A stretch of DNA of 64,000 nucleotides from Arachis hypogaea. Lineage: Eukaryota; Streptophyta; Magnoliopsida; Fabales; Fabaceae. Position 1 is the stretch's first letter. Every line of letters begins with the position of its first letter. The notes under the pieces are model-generated. The model saw only the letters and a list, made by a program, of their open reading frames with translations, was not told where the DNA came from and did no database searches. The position numbers and the translations under genes are program-made. Positions 1 through 11,164 of the stretch are shown here, one piece after another. The stretch is taken from assembly GCF_003086295.3 (NCBI RefSeq), contig NC_092051.1, positions 15,182,810-15,246,809 of the forward strand. The letters run 5' to 3'.

Positions 1-1650
1 AAGCAAGATAAGAAGCCAGTTTATCCTCGTCCTAGTGAGGATCTATTAGATTTTTTGTTGAGAATTAAAAAATCTGATAGCACCATCGCCATGTGCCCAA
101 AGTCCAATGTTGTTTTTGACAAGGAAGCTGCAAAAGAGTTTGAAAAGTAAAAAGTTGAAGAGAAAGAAAAGGCTGAGTTGAGAAAGAAGATTGCTGAAAA
201 AGAAAATGAAACTAACGAGCTAAAGCGGAAGATAGCCGAGGGAAAACAAAAGTTGGGCGGTCAAACTCCTTTGAACAAGTGCGTCAACAACACTGGGGTA
301 CAACCCGTCAACCAGAAGATGAAGACTGTGGTCATGATTGGTGGAAAACCTGATGGATTTTCTCAAAAGACAAGAGTACCTCCCACCAAAATTTCAAACA
401 ATAAATGGGTCCAGAATATGAGAAATGTGCAGAATCAACCTACTGCTTTTGCAAGAGGAAAAAACAAATGGGTGAAGCCTAGACCTTTTAAGCCCAGGTA
501 CTATGAGTCTCAGTTATGAAACATGAATCATGCACAAGACGGAGATAGTATATATATTCCAAAAAATGTGCCTGTTCCCTCAAAGCCAATTTATTCTTGT
601 TATAATCCTAACATGCAGCAGGTTCCTAATTATTCTCCTTGACCAAATTGTCAAAATATTCCAAAATATTCTCCTTTTACAACTTTTGAGCAGAAAGAGA
701 ATATACCTGAGTATGTTCCTTTGGATCCATACAAGGGACATGGAGTAGATTTTCCTCCTTTGCCAACCATGGCCAAGTCTGCAGAAATAGGCAATTCTTC
801 TAATCACCCTAAATGCAATAAAAATGTCAAGAAGAATCTTGCTGGGAAGAGGGTAATGGTTGAAAACAAGGGAGAAAATGATGAAGATTTAATTACTGAT
901 AATTTTGACACTGGTTTTGATGATAGCTTAGAAGCGATATTTGGTGTTAAGCAACCTATAGCTGTGGTGTCAATACTGCCTTAGGAGTATAGTCAAGTCC
1001 AAGAAGTAGAGCATTAGAAGATGATTGTTATGATGTCTTTCCTGGAAGCGAATGCTTATTGCTAGATGACAATATGTGTGGTGGAGGATTATTTGAGAAG
1101 CCTACTGAAAATGATAAGGAACACTTGCGTCCACTGCATATCAAGGCTCGTGTTGATGGAAGGATAGTCAATAAGATTTTGGTTGACGGGGGGAGCTGCT
1201 GTTAATTTCATGCCTGAAAGAATGATGGGAAGGCTTGGAAAGACTGAAAAAGAGCTGATTAAAAGTAGCATTGGGGTAACAGATTTTAATGGAAGGACTT
1301 CTTCTGTTAGAGGTGTGGTTCTGCTGTCAATTGAGGTTGGTTCTGTCAATAGGTCAACTCTATTTGTTGTTGTTCCTTCTAAAGCTGGTTTTAACTTGCT
1401 TTTGGGACGTGATTGGATTCATGGAATGGGTGCTATTCCATCCACTCTACATCAAAAGTTGATTTTCTGGAACGAAGATGGAGGAGTGGAAGAAGTTCCT
1501 GCTGATAATAGTACATGTTACTATGATGAGATGCATGTGGAGTTCAGGATGTATAATCCTGGAGTCAAGCCACTAACAGTTGACACCAAGGTATTTAATC
1601 TTGAAAGTATTGAGATGTGTAAAATAGATATGAATGGTTTTATTTAAAAA
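1..1650 (+). pseudogene. Ty3/gypsy gag-protease fragment, broken
   Basis: This is the remnant of a retrotransposon polyprotein, cut by the window's left edge. Reading from base 1 gives a lysine/glutamate-rich gag-like stretch interrupted by a TAA near 148, then a basic region to 519 and an acidic region from about 715 to 984. A retropepsin-like domain follows (about 1130-1480): its catalytic region reads LVDGG.AAVNFMP and the distal motif reads LLLGRDWIHG. A one-base shift in a run of G at about 1188-1195 separates the catalytic loop from the rest of the protease. No reverse transcriptase or integrase follows before the downstream LTR, so the pol core is deleted. The aspartic protease assignment is fairly safe; the lineage (Tat/Ogre-like by the DGGAAVN signature) is inference. 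Confidence 0.75.
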
Positions 1651-1730
1651 AAATGCATCAAGTTTAAAATCTTGGACAAAAATAATCTCTCATTGACATT
1701 TGGGTATGTACTTCATAAATACAAAAGCCC

Positions 1731-2165
1731 AATTGACTTAGAAATTCTGTTGAGTCTCTTAGCGCTTGGAGTCAAATCTATTAGAATGTTAGTGTGGAGA
1801 TTTTATAGGATTAGAAATTTTATCAAATTTAATTGATACCTGGAGTTTAACATATGAAAGAAACGACTTTACGAAGTTAAGATTTTGTTACTTCTGAAGT
1901 TAGAAAATTTGTGTCAATTAAAACAATGAAAGTGTGTGTCAAAAAACTCTTAATTGAAATATTAAAGGTCAAAACAAAGGTCAATTGATACACATTTAAT
2001 GTACCAAAATTAGAATAGATATCATTTGACACACTTAAAATTTTCATACAAAAGAATGGACCCATTGACAGTTCAACTATTAATGTAAAAAATTTTATAG
2101 ACTTAGAAATTTTGTTAAGTCTATTACTAATAGGCATTTAATCTGTCAAGCGGATGTGTCTAAAA
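1731..2165 (+). repeat. Two imperfect copies of a roughly 70-bp unit in the element's 3' untranslated region
   Basis: The stretch near 1731-1798 and the stretch near 2096-2163 share the order ACTTAGAAATT(C/T)TGTT(G/A)AGTCT, then TATTA, then a GTGT(C/G) motif. They lie between the protease fragment and the 3' LTR, where many plant gypsy elements carry variable tandem repeats. I see no open frame here. Confidence 0.45.
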
Positions 2166-2272
2166 TGTCAATTGACTCTCAATATCAAAAATAAGAAAAA
2201 TGTCAATAAACAACTAAGTTTTCTCACTTTCAATCATTGCATATCTTCAAGTGAGAAATCTTGGGGGCATCT

Positions 2273-3005
2273 TGTTAGGCAAAAAATTATTATCACTTAG
2301 GAAAAAATAATTTGTTTTAAGTAAATAAATGTAAGATAATATTATTATTAACTTATGAAGCCAGATTCAATATATTAGGGGAAGCTTCTAATTCACTAGC
2401 AAAGAAGCAGTTTTTATTCAAAATTTGAATTAAGCCTAAATTATAGGACGTGCTATATGCAGGAGCAGTTATCAACATGGAGCGTTAAAATTTGAGTAAA
2501 ACAACTATCTTTTTTAACTTTTGAAATTCACAAAAGGTGCGGGAACAGTTACAAGAAATTCAAATTTTCCGCAAGTAGTGTACAAATGGTAACTGTTAGC
2601 TGACTTTAGGTTAGTCTATAAATAGAGCTTTAGAAAAATATTGTAATCAGTTCAGTTCTTCTTGGAAAATACTTAGAAACCCAAAAAACGCTCTCAGCCC
2701 CTTGGCATCACAGAGTAAAATTAGGAATCTTAAGTAATTCCTCTGAACTCAAACATTTGTACTTTGCTTTTTTCCAGTTTTTATTAATAAAATTCCTCTA
2801 CTTTTATGTCTTTTTCTCTTTTACGTTCATGTTTCTTCCTTCATCTTCTTTTTAATTTCCTGTTTGTTTTAATTTTGCATTTTACTTTGCCTCCGGCACC
2901 TTGCATATTTTCTTTTCATCTTTAATTTTACTTTCGAAACTACAATTGAGACCTTGAGACATCCACAAAAGGAGTCGTTTCCGCTCCTTAAATTAAGATT
3001 GTGAA
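2273..3005 (+). mobile_element. 3' LTR of the decayed gypsy element
   Basis: The LTR begins with TGTTAGGC directly after a purine-tract-like CTTGGGGGCAT, the usual arrangement at the internal/3'-LTR junction. Inside it are a TATA box (TATAAATAG at 2617) and a polyadenylation signal (AATAAA at 2786) followed by a pyrimidine-rich stretch. Both sit in the order expected for U3-R-U5. The downstream end is not sharply defined: no clear CA terminus or target duplication was found, so the end is approximate. Confidence 0.6.
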
Positions 3006-3399
3006 ACAAAACTCGAAAATTGTTGATTTATTTGTTGTTAATAATGGAACAAAAATTTGAGTAAAACATAATGACAACCAAGTGAAACAACATCATAAGT
3101 TTGGACATCTAAAATTCGTACAAATTCAGACCATCCCCTTATTAAATAAGCTTCATCATCCGCTATCTATGCAATACGACAAGGTATAGAATTGTCACAA
3201 TGAGAAACTAAACTAACCCTTATTCCCCTTAATGACATGCATTGATGCAAAAGAAGGCTGGTAATTTTTGAAAAAAATCACAATATGTTATTAAATTATT
3301 TTAATAACGAAAAGCTTAAAATAAGAAATTTTAAATATATTACCAATCGTTGAAATTGCATATCTGAGTTTGATACGAATTAGCAAAACTGAACTTAAA
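3006..3399. other. Intergenic, nothing recognised
   Basis: AT-rich sequence with no open frame of note and no repeat that I can pair with another part of the window. Confidence 0.5.
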
Positions 3400-3534
3400 T
3401 TAAGGGAATTCAATCTTATTATGTGCTCCACTTCGAAGATCTCCATGCAGACGTAGAAAGAATGGAGGGGATAGAACTTGAACTTGGCTTATAAAGCTCC
3501 ATGGAAACAATTCCTCAATAAAAAAGCGAGCTAT

Positions 3535-3765
3535 TTTCAAGAAAACTAATTTTACCCACATTTCATTAGGTTGGTTATAATATGTGAGTAGATCCAACCA
3601 TCTTTCGGTAAAATAGAGTTTAATGTCTCTTCTTTGGACGCTTACATCCATGTAGTTAGAACCCGAATTAGTAAATACAAATCGATGAGGTATTTCATGG
3701 ATGTGATGTATTGTAAACGATTGCGACAAAAGACAATCGAACTGGAATATTAGACGAAAAGAATA
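3535..3765 (-). pseudogene. Possible B3-like domain exon fragment
   Basis: An open frame runs from 3894 down to 3400, but only the middle reads like protein: a segment of roughly 75 residues containing DVSVQRRDIKLYFTERWLD and then YYNQPNEMWVKLVFL. The spacing of aromatic and WL/W residues recalls plant B3-type DNA-binding domain relatives. The first ~55 residues of the frame are AT-rich hydrophobic translation and are more likely an intron. No partner exons were found, so it is called a fragment. The family is recalled by resemblance only and could be wrong. Confidence 0.3.
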
Positions 3766-4174
3766 AGTTAGAATAACAGCAATCATTAAATTATCAAAAG
3801 AATAATATAATAAAATGAGTATATAAAAAATACTATACAAAATTATAAATTGTACCTTAAAAAGATAGATTTCGATGAAAAATGAAGAATACATTCTATG
3901 AACTAGTAAAAGAGGAATAATAAATTAAAAAAAAATAAGTTGACTCTCAGATCTAAGCTCATGTACCACAAAAAAACTCTATATATAGGCTTTATTAAAA
4001 AAATATGTAAATTAGTTATTATTAAGGAAATTTTTTATTATTTACGTTAGTTATACATCATATATTTGTTTTGTTAAAATTATATTATTTTATCATATCA
4101 TATTATGATTAAAATCATTGTTTTTTTTTTATCATGAATAGAGTACCCGGGCCAACTTCATATCGTTATCATAC

Positions 4175-4290
4175 TTTATTATTATTATTATTGTTATTAT
4201 TATTATTATTGTTATTGTTATTATTATTATTATTATTATTATTGTTATTGTTATTGTTATTGTTATTGTTATTGTTATTGTTATTGTTAT
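4175..4290 (+). repeat. TTA/TTG trinucleotide microsatellite
   Basis: Runs of TTA with many TTG variants, immediately left of a retrotransposon LTR. A matching ATT array lies just beyond the other LTR (13007-13065), so this is the left half of the array the element entered. The poly-leucine frame across it is meaningless. Confidence 0.9.
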
Positions 4291-4735
4291 TGTTCTTGCA
4301 AGGATACTGTGTCTGATCTATACGTCGGTCTGGTTGTTCAGCAAATTCGCCTGAGCCGACGATATCCTTGTGAACTCGAACCCGAGCGTGGTACTTGCAA
4401 AAGGGACTCCGATGCTCAAGTTAATAAAAGAATAAACCAGATAAAAAATGAGTATATAAGATTGGAGATAGATAATTTCAGAATGGACTTTGGGGCGAAA
4501 TAATCTTCTTGGGCAGAAGTGTTTTTGTCCTTTGTGTTTTCCAACTCTCTTCTTCGGATTTATAGATTCAGCGTGTAGCTTAACGGTCAGTGAAGTTCGA
4601 GATCTTCGGTGAGTGGGCTAGTCCGATATATTGGCGTGTGAGCTGGTTCCGAGATTTTGGTGTGTGAGCAGTTAAAATGTAACCGTTGCGTCGAGGTATA
4701 GCTCGGATTGGGCCAAGGTCCTTGGGTACAATACA
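4291..4735 (-). repeat. 3' LTR of the Tat-type element
   Basis: Reads TGTTCTTGCAAGGATA at its left edge and ...CCTTGGGTACAATACA at its right edge, so on the element's own strand it opens with TG and closes with CA. It matches 12560-13006 along its whole length. Small differences include a 3-bp indel near 4338. Confidence 0.93.
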
Positions 4736-4756
4736 CAGCCCCCAAGCTTGACTTGA
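4736..4756 (-). other. Polypurine tract
   Basis: On the minus strand, AAGCTTGGGGGC lies directly 5' of the 3' LTR. This is the expected primer site for plus-strand DNA synthesis in an LTR retrotransposon. Confidence 0.75.
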
Positions 4757-5077
4757 TGTGAGTGCAGCAAGTTGAGCTTTTTGTTAGGACTAAAACTCAA
4801 ACGTGGGTTCAAGCTTGGGCTAAAACTCAAACGGGTTTTTTCGGAGATGAAAATTTTGAACACATTTTTTTTTCAAAAAAGGAATTTGTCGCTTTGTTAA
4901 CTGGGCCACAATTAATTTGCACGTTTAGCAATAATAGAGTCCGACCGTTTCTTCTTTGGTCGCGTAACTTACTGGTTTTTCAACTTCCCACTAAAGTAGT
5001 GGGTTGTAATTGAATGTGTGTGTTTTTCGATACAATTCTTCAGTTTTTCAAAAAAAAAGGTTTGATAAGTGAGGAAT

Positions 5078-7151
5078 CATGTCTTCCAGAGGTTAGTCTT
5101 CTTGCCTTCTATCTGTCTGTACATTTTCTTTCGGGTTTCGTCTTCCTTTGTTTGGTTTTCTGAAAATGGTTAGAGAGAAAGAAAAGTTGAAAGTTGTTGA
5201 GGATAATAAGGAGAACCCTTACCATTGGGTTCACGATGACGTGAAAACTCGGGCTTCGTCCTACTGTAATCGGGAGTCGATTCAGGTTTTAGAGCCCGCA
5301 AGGTTTGTTAGGCCTAGTTCTTATATTAGCTTTGAGTTTCTCCATTGTTCTAGTGAAGATAGGGTATGTGAGAGGAGAGGGGACTGGGGTTACTTCTACA
5401 TGTACATTCCATGTTTAACTGAGTTGCATGTGAGGCTTCCGTTTTCAGATTTTGAATGCAAGGTTTTGATTCAGCTAAACTGCGCTCCTTCCCAGTTACA
5501 CCCAAATTCGTGGGCGTTTCTGCGCGCATTTGAAGTTCTTATGGATTTTCTGAGTTTTCCTCCTTCACTAAATGTTTTCTTTTCCCTGTTTCAATATAAA
5601 GGGGTTCAAAAGGGACTTTGGGTTTTTCTGAGTAGTTTTCCTGGTCGTTCTCTCTTTCTGCTATACAAGTCTTCGTTTAAAAATTTTAAGTATATGTTTG
5701 TAAAAATTTGTGCTTTGGAGACCGTGTACCCTTTTTTCCTTGATGAAGAAATGATAGAAAAGTTTCCTTTGTACTGGTGTTCAGAGCCGTTACAAATTCT
5801 TGAGCCTGATGAAATGAGAGAGGAAGAGGATTGTTTGTTGGAGTTTCTGATTGAAAATTTCGCTGCTGGGGAGTGTTTTCCTATCCCTGATTTATTGAAA
5901 TATGATGCAGAAAATGATTTTGAAGGACTGAAATTGTATATAGGTACTCTTGTTTTTGTAAGTGTTTATGTCGTTTTGTTATATTTTTGCTGATTTTCCT
6001 ATTGTTATAGGTAGTAAGATGCCCAATTTGAATCCTGCCAAATTTCAGGCGTATTTGAAGAAAAAAGGGGAGAATGGTGGTAGTGTATCTGTGGTTGCGA
6101 AGGAGACGGATGGGGATGCCGCGTTCTCTGCTGCTCAGGCTCCTCCTTCTCCAAAAAGGATAAAAACTGCGTCGGAGAATTCATTAGAGGTGATTTCCGA
6201 GGGTGATCAGAGCACTGCTGTGAAGTCTGTTTTTGATCGACAGCGTCGGCTGCATGGTTTCTTGCCTGGTGCCAATCCGCATTCACTGTGGAGCGACCAG
6301 TTCCCCCTCGCCGAGCTTGTAGATCATGTTTTCCAGTATCCTGGGGATATGGCACTTACTCGTCGGGTAGGACTTGAGGGAATGGGCAAGTTTATCCAGG
6401 TATATTTTCTGCCGATGTTCTTTTTATCCTTGTTAATTTGCAGTTATGCTAAAATTTGCATTTTATGCAGATTGTTGCTTCTCGGTTATTGTGCGTTGGT
6501 CGCATGACCGAGCTGTTGAGTTCGGAGTGGTAGGTTGTAATTGAAAAAGCTGCATCTTTTGAACGTTTATTGAAAGAAAAGGAAAAGGTCGTAGTTGATG
6601 TTACCGCTAAGATGAAAGAGAGAGAAGATGAAGTAGTGGATCTAAAGGAACAGATCAGATTACTGAAGGAAGAGAAAGAAAGCGAAGTGGGACGTCTTTA
6701 GGAGCAAATTAGGCTGCTCCAGGCTGATTTCAAGGAAAATGATAAAGTTAAAGGTGAAATGACTGCTCGTTTAAATGAGCTTGAGGAAGAAAATATGGAC
6801 ATGTTCGTGGCCGGATTCAATCGTGCTGTCAGCCAAATCTCATTGTTCTCCCCAAACTTTGACGTTGGGAAGCTCAATGTTGCAAATATTGTTGTTAACG
6901 GTCACCTTGCTGATGATGAAGGTGTCGAAGACCAGGCTGAGAGTGTTCCTCCTCCTTGGTGGAGGTTTTTATGTTGTATTGTTGTTTTTCTGTTTAAATC
7001 AGAATGTTTTGAGCTTTGCTTCCGACTTTGTTGTCGACGTTTTGTGTTTGTGGATATTTGGTCTAGCTCGTGTGCTAGCTGCTTTTGTGAATATTTGATA
7101 TTTTTGTTAAGTTTCATTGACGTATCCGACTTTATGATGTCGGTTTGCTAA
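5078..7151 (+). pseudogene. Antisense gene of the Tat element: 'putative gypsy type transposon' domain (PF04195-like) with coiled coil
   Basis: This gene lies inside the retrotransposon but on the strand opposite to gag-pol. The frame from 5166 (MVREKEKLK) covers a globular domain with the features TELHVRLPFSDFE, APSQLHPNSWAFLRAFEVL and FFSLFQYK, which I recognise as the PF04195 type. Two GT-AG introns are visible: 5944-6010 (joining LKLYI to GSKMPN) and 6400-6470 (joining KFIQ to IVASRLL); both keep frame. A further upstream exon from ATG 5078 (MSSR) spliced to about 5176 is possible but tentative. After a charged, serine-rich linker comes a long heptad-like coiled coil (about 6535-6790) and a C-terminal segment FSPNFDVGKLNV. 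Two in-frame TAG codons (6531 and 6699) break the coiled coil, so this copy is a pseudogene. Its function in the element is not known to me. Confidence 0.75.
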
Positions 7152-7337
7152 ATTTTGGTTGATATGCTTTCAATATTGTTTGAAGATGTGTATAGGCTGA
7201 CAATTTTATTGAAATGCTTGGTATATGAGATGGTCGGCCTCGTTAAAACCTGTCCGAGTAAACCCTCCTTAGGAAAAAACCTCGTGATCAGGAAAAAGAG
7301 TACCTGGCCAGCTCATATTTACATTGAAGAAAGGATT

Positions 7338-8655
7338 CAACTGTAGTAAAATTTCAGGGACGAAATGTTCCAAGTATTAGGAATAGTTGTCCCTTCTAAT
7401 GTTTCCAAACTGTATGCTCCCTTTCCTATGACTTTGGAGACTCCGAAAGGCCTTCCCAATTGGCGGCTAGTTTTTCCTGCCCTGGTGGTTTTCGGACTTC
7501 CTCCATTTGTCATAGGACCAAGTCTCCTTCTTGTAATATTCTCGGTCTGACTCTTTTATTATAATGCTTGCATATTGTTGCTTGCATTGCTCATTGTCTT
7601 AGTTCGGCGAGGCTTTGTTCCTCGTCTATTAAGTCGAGCTCAGACGTTCGGTCATCTGAATTGTTTTGTTCGTTGAAGTATTCGATTCGACTTGATCCTT
7701 GGCTGATTTCGACAGGTATCATGCATTCTGCACCGTATACTAGTCTGAATGGGCTCTCATTTGTTGTTGTGTGAGGTGTTGTGTTATAACTCCACAATAC
7801 CTCTGGTATAAGCTCAGCCCATCGTCCTTTAGCATCTGTTAGTTTCTTTTTTAATGCATGCAAGATAACTTTGTTAGCCGCTTCTGCGAGCCCATTGGTT
7901 TGCGGGTGCTCGACAGAAGAAAAATGATATTTAATATGTAAGTCTGTAAGATATGATGCAATTTTCCTATCTGTGAATTGCCTATCATTATCAGATACAA
8001 TTTTCCTAGGTAAACCAAATCTGCATATTATCGACTTCCATATGAAATTTTGTACCTTTTCGGCTGTGAATTTTGCGAGAGGCTGTGCTTCGACCCACTT
8101 TGTGAAGTAATCGATAGCTACAAGTAAGAATTTTACCTGTCATGTTGAGATAGGGAATGGGCCGAGTATATTCATCCCCCAATTATGAAATGGCCAGCTG
8201 ACGTTTGATGTATGCAGGAGTTCGGCTGGGTTGTGGATAAGTGGTGTGCATCTTTGGCATGCGTCACAGTGTTGTACCTTGTCTTTGCAGTCTTTTCTCA
8301 TCGTTGGCCAGTAATAGCCGGCTCGGAGAATTCTGGTGACTAGGCTCCTACTTCCAATGTGGTTTCCGCATATTCCATCATGTAACTCATTCACTGCGGT
8401 TTTTGCTTCTGCTGGTCCAAGACATTTCAGAAGGGGTCGGGAGATTCCCCGTTTGTATAGTTCGGTCCCCAATAGGGTGTATTGGCTTACTTTGTATCTG
8501 AACGTTCTTAAGTTTTCATCTTCTGGTATTTCTCCATTCTTTAAGTATGCAATGAACGTTTTTCGCCAGTCTTCCTTTTCATGTGAAATACTCAAAATAG
8601 ATTTCATGTCTAAACTCGGTTCTATTAGTGTAATATGGCGGAGCTTATCTGTTTG
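7338..8655 (-). pseudogene. Integrase domain of the Tat element
   Basis: The N-terminal zinc-binding HHCC module is visible as ELHDGICGNHIG ... VQHCDACQRC (about 8240-8380). The catalytic core follows in the same frame: first Asp in VAIDYFTKW, second in IVSDND, Glu in NGLAEAAN (about 7890-8125). The core is separated from the N-terminal module only by one TGA at 8140-8142, where relatives have a tryptophan. The C-terminal part (WAELIPEVLWSYNTTPH, VYGAEC, about 7590-7850) stays in frame and a shifted remnant continues to about 7338, ending near the antisense gene. All three catalytic acids are retained; the protein is nonetheless interrupted. Confidence 0.9.
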
Positions 8656-8779
8656 ATCAGTCATTCTATGTGTGGCTAATTTTGATAAAATGTTGGCCCG
8701 ATAATTTTGGTCTCTAGATATGTGCAATATTTCGAAATGTTGAAAAGATTTCATTAAGGTTTTAACCGAATTTAAATAT

Positions 8780-9065
8780 TTTCTAGGATTGTATCTCGTA
8801 CCTGAAATTGGCCGTTTACTTGTTGCACTACGAGTAATGAGTCACAGTGTACCATTAGGTTGGAGATTCCCACTTCTATGGCCAGTCTTAACCCTGCTAG
8901 TAAAGCCTCGTACTCGGCTTAGTTGTTCGTTGCCTGAAAGAGGAATTTGACTGATTGTTCGGCCTGGACTCCCTCGTCATCCTTCAGAAGGATTCCTGCT
9001 CCACATCAGTTTTCATTCGATGCACCGTCTACATACAAGTCCTATTTTCTTGGGTGTTCTCCTTT
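8780..9065 (-). pseudogene. Second (archaeal-type) RNase H domain of the Tat element
   Basis: The translation reads DLYVDGASNEN then CGAGILL, AEYEALLAGLRLA and MVHCDSLLVVQQVNGQFQVRD, the D-E-D pattern of RNase H. It lies downstream of the RT-linked RNase H, as in Tat-lineage elements. In-frame stops precede DLYVDG, follow NEN, and precede AEYEA (TAG for an expected CAG). A frameshift at about 8790-8800 links this frame to that of the integrase. Confidence 0.8.
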
Positions 9066-9099
9066 GTCTGTGAACTCTGTTACGAAGTAGGCTAATATT

Positions 9100-9518
9100 T
9101 GGGCTTTGGGTGATCCCCGTGACTGATATGAGATGTCGAATTCAGAAAGTTCAATTGCCCATTTTGTCATTCATCCTGCTAAGTCTGGTTTCGATAATAT
9201 TTGACGTAGGGGATGTCTAGTACGAACTATAATCGGATGCGTTTGGAAATAATGCCTCAGGCGCCGAGCTGTGATTATTAAACCGAACGCCAGCTTTTCT
9301 ATTGTTGCATATCTTAACTCGGCATCTTGTAGGACTTTGCTTACAAAGTATACTGGGTGCTGCTCTTTCCCTGCTTCTGTTACAAGTACAGAACTGACGG
9401 TGTTAGCCGAAATTGAAAAGAATAGTAATAGTGGCTTACCTTGCTCTGGTTTCTGCAATATGGGCGGTGATCCCAGGATTTGCTTAAATTCAAAAAATGC
9501 TTTTTCGCAATCATCCAT
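9100..9518 (-). pseudogene. RT-linked RNase H and connection domain of the Tat element
   Basis: Residues such as KPLLLFFSISANTVSSVL, HPVYFVSKVLQDAE, YATIEKLAFGLIITARRLRHYF and IIVRTRHPLRQILSKPDLAG are characteristic of the RNase H that follows Ty3/gypsy RT. The usual first catalytic Asp is replaced in FFSIS. The frame is continuous with RT except for a TAG at 9519-9521 and ends at a TGA at 9171-9173. Confidence 0.88.
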
Positions 9519-10440
9519 CTAGATAAATTTTTCTGACTTTTTCATGGTTTTAAAGAAATGATAGGATCTTGTTGCTGCAGCTGGTAAGAATCTTGACAAG
9601 GCGGCTAGGCATCCTGTTAATCGTTGTACCTCTTTAATCGTCTTTGGTGATTGCATATTTAGGATTGCTCGGCACTTATCCGGATTGGCTTTTATGTCTC
9701 GGTTTGTTAACAAGAAACCAAGGAATTTTCCCTTCTTTACACCAAATGCACATTTTTCCGGTTTTAATCTCATGTTGTGTGTTCGAAGTTGTTGGAAAAC
9801 TTCCTTTAAGTCGGCTTCGTGCTGTTCTTCTGAGCTAGACTTGACAACCATGTCATCAACATATATCTCGATGTTTCTTCCGATTTGTTTCTTGAATATT
9901 TTGTCCATTAGTCTCTGATAGGTGGTACCTGCATTTTTTAGTTCGAAAAGCATTACTTTATAACAAAAATTACCTTGGTCGGTTATGAATGTGGTCTTAT
10001 CCTCGTCGTTTGGGTGCATCTGGATTTGATTATATCTAGAGTAAGCGTCCATGAAGCTTAGCACTTGGTAACCTGAGGTATCGTCTACAAGTCTGTCAAT
10101 GTTCGGCAATGGGTATGAGTCTTTCGGGCAGGCTTTGTTCAGATCTGTGAAATCCACACACATTCGCCATTTTTCTGAGTTTCTCCTGACCATAACCACG
10201 TTTGCTAGCCATAAGGAAAATCGGACTTCTCTAATGAAACCCGCATCGAGTAGTTTCTGTGTTTCTATTGCTGCTGCGTTTCTTCTTTCAGTTCCCAAAT
10301 TGCTTTTTTTCTGTCGTACAGGTCGGGCATTTGGGTTGACTGCCAGTTTGTGGCAGATAAAGTTTGGGTCGATCCCTGGCATGTCAGTCAGGGTCTAAGC
10401 AAATAGGTCGGCATTAGCTTTCAAGATTCTCTTCAAATGT
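9519..10440 (-). pseudogene. Reverse transcriptase domain of the Tat element
   Basis: This is an 287-residue open stretch with the RT signatures intact: ACPKDSYPLPNIDRLVD, FMDAYSRYNQI, NAGTTYQRLMDKIF, and the catalytic YVDDMVVKS followed by LKPEKCAFGVKKGKFLGF and CRAILNMQSPKTIKEVQRLTG. The YxDD box is undamaged. It is separated from the upstream protease frame only by a TAG at 10395-10397, where relatives have Trp. Confidence 0.93.
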
Positions 10441-10599
10441 TGCTTTATTTCTGCAGAAAAAGCTGATTCAATGTTAGTATACTGATTATCTGTATGTAAT
10501 TCTACCTTTTCAAGATCGTCCGTTGGAGAAGGGCGACTGTGGTCGTCTCTAGGATCCATCTCGGTCAGGCGTAGGATATGCTCCGAGTTGTAAATCGAA

Positions 10600-11080
10600 T
10601 TGATCCTTGGGATGGCTTCCTTTGCAACCTTCTGTAAGCTCGCATTGTAGCATTGTCTGGCCTCCTTATGGTCGGTGTGGACTGTTGCTATTCTGTTGTC
10701 CTGCAAGGAAAACTTGACATACAAGTGAATGGTGGAAGCAATGGCTCCGAAAGAGTTAAGGGATGGACGTCCCAAAATGATATTGTAAGGGCTAGCACAG
10801 TCAACCACTAGAAATTGAATGTCCAGTGTTTTGGAGTTTGGGGGTTTTCCTAATGTCGTCCTCAACCAGATGTAACCTGATATGGGGACTCTTTCGCTCA
10901 AAAAACCTGCCAGTTCTCCCCCTGATGGTTGTAGCGACTTTCGCTTAATTGCATCTTCTTGAATGTGGAGTAGAACAAGACATCGGCGCTACTTCCTGGA
11001 TTGAGCAGCACCTTTTTCACAGTCATTCCTCCCATGCTTACTGAAATTACCACTGGGTCGTCTAGGTTCGGTGTTCTTGA
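10600..11080 (-). pseudogene. Aspartic protease of the Tat element, active site mutated
   Basis: The retropepsin loop reads VKKVLLNPGSSADVLF, so the catalytic Asp of the usual (V/L)DPGSSADVL is Asn here, a single G-to-A change on the coding strand. Downstream are PSGGELAGF, WLRTTLG, FLVVDCASPYNIILGRPSLNSFGAIAS. A one-base frameshift at about 10930-10945 lies between the catalytic loop and GGELAGF. The protease would be inactive on both counts. Confidence 0.85.
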
Positions 11081-11164
11081 TTTGAAATCAGAAGCGCTGA
11101 AATTGACAATGGCCGAGGAGGTTGGTGTTGGAGTGTTCTGTTGAGTTCCTTCCATTGTCATCAT

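Noticed and set aside
3400..3894. Whole 164-residue frame as a membrane protein
   Set aside because: The hydrophobic first third is A/T-rich intron-like sequence; only a middle exon-like part is retained as a possible fragment.
4134..4316. 60-residue frame of nearly pure leucine
   Set aside because: It is only the translation of the TTA/TTG microsatellite.
9271..10398. Plus-strand frames opposite reverse transcriptase
   Set aside because: They mirror the minus-strand RT and RNase H frames, which carry all the catalytic motifs.
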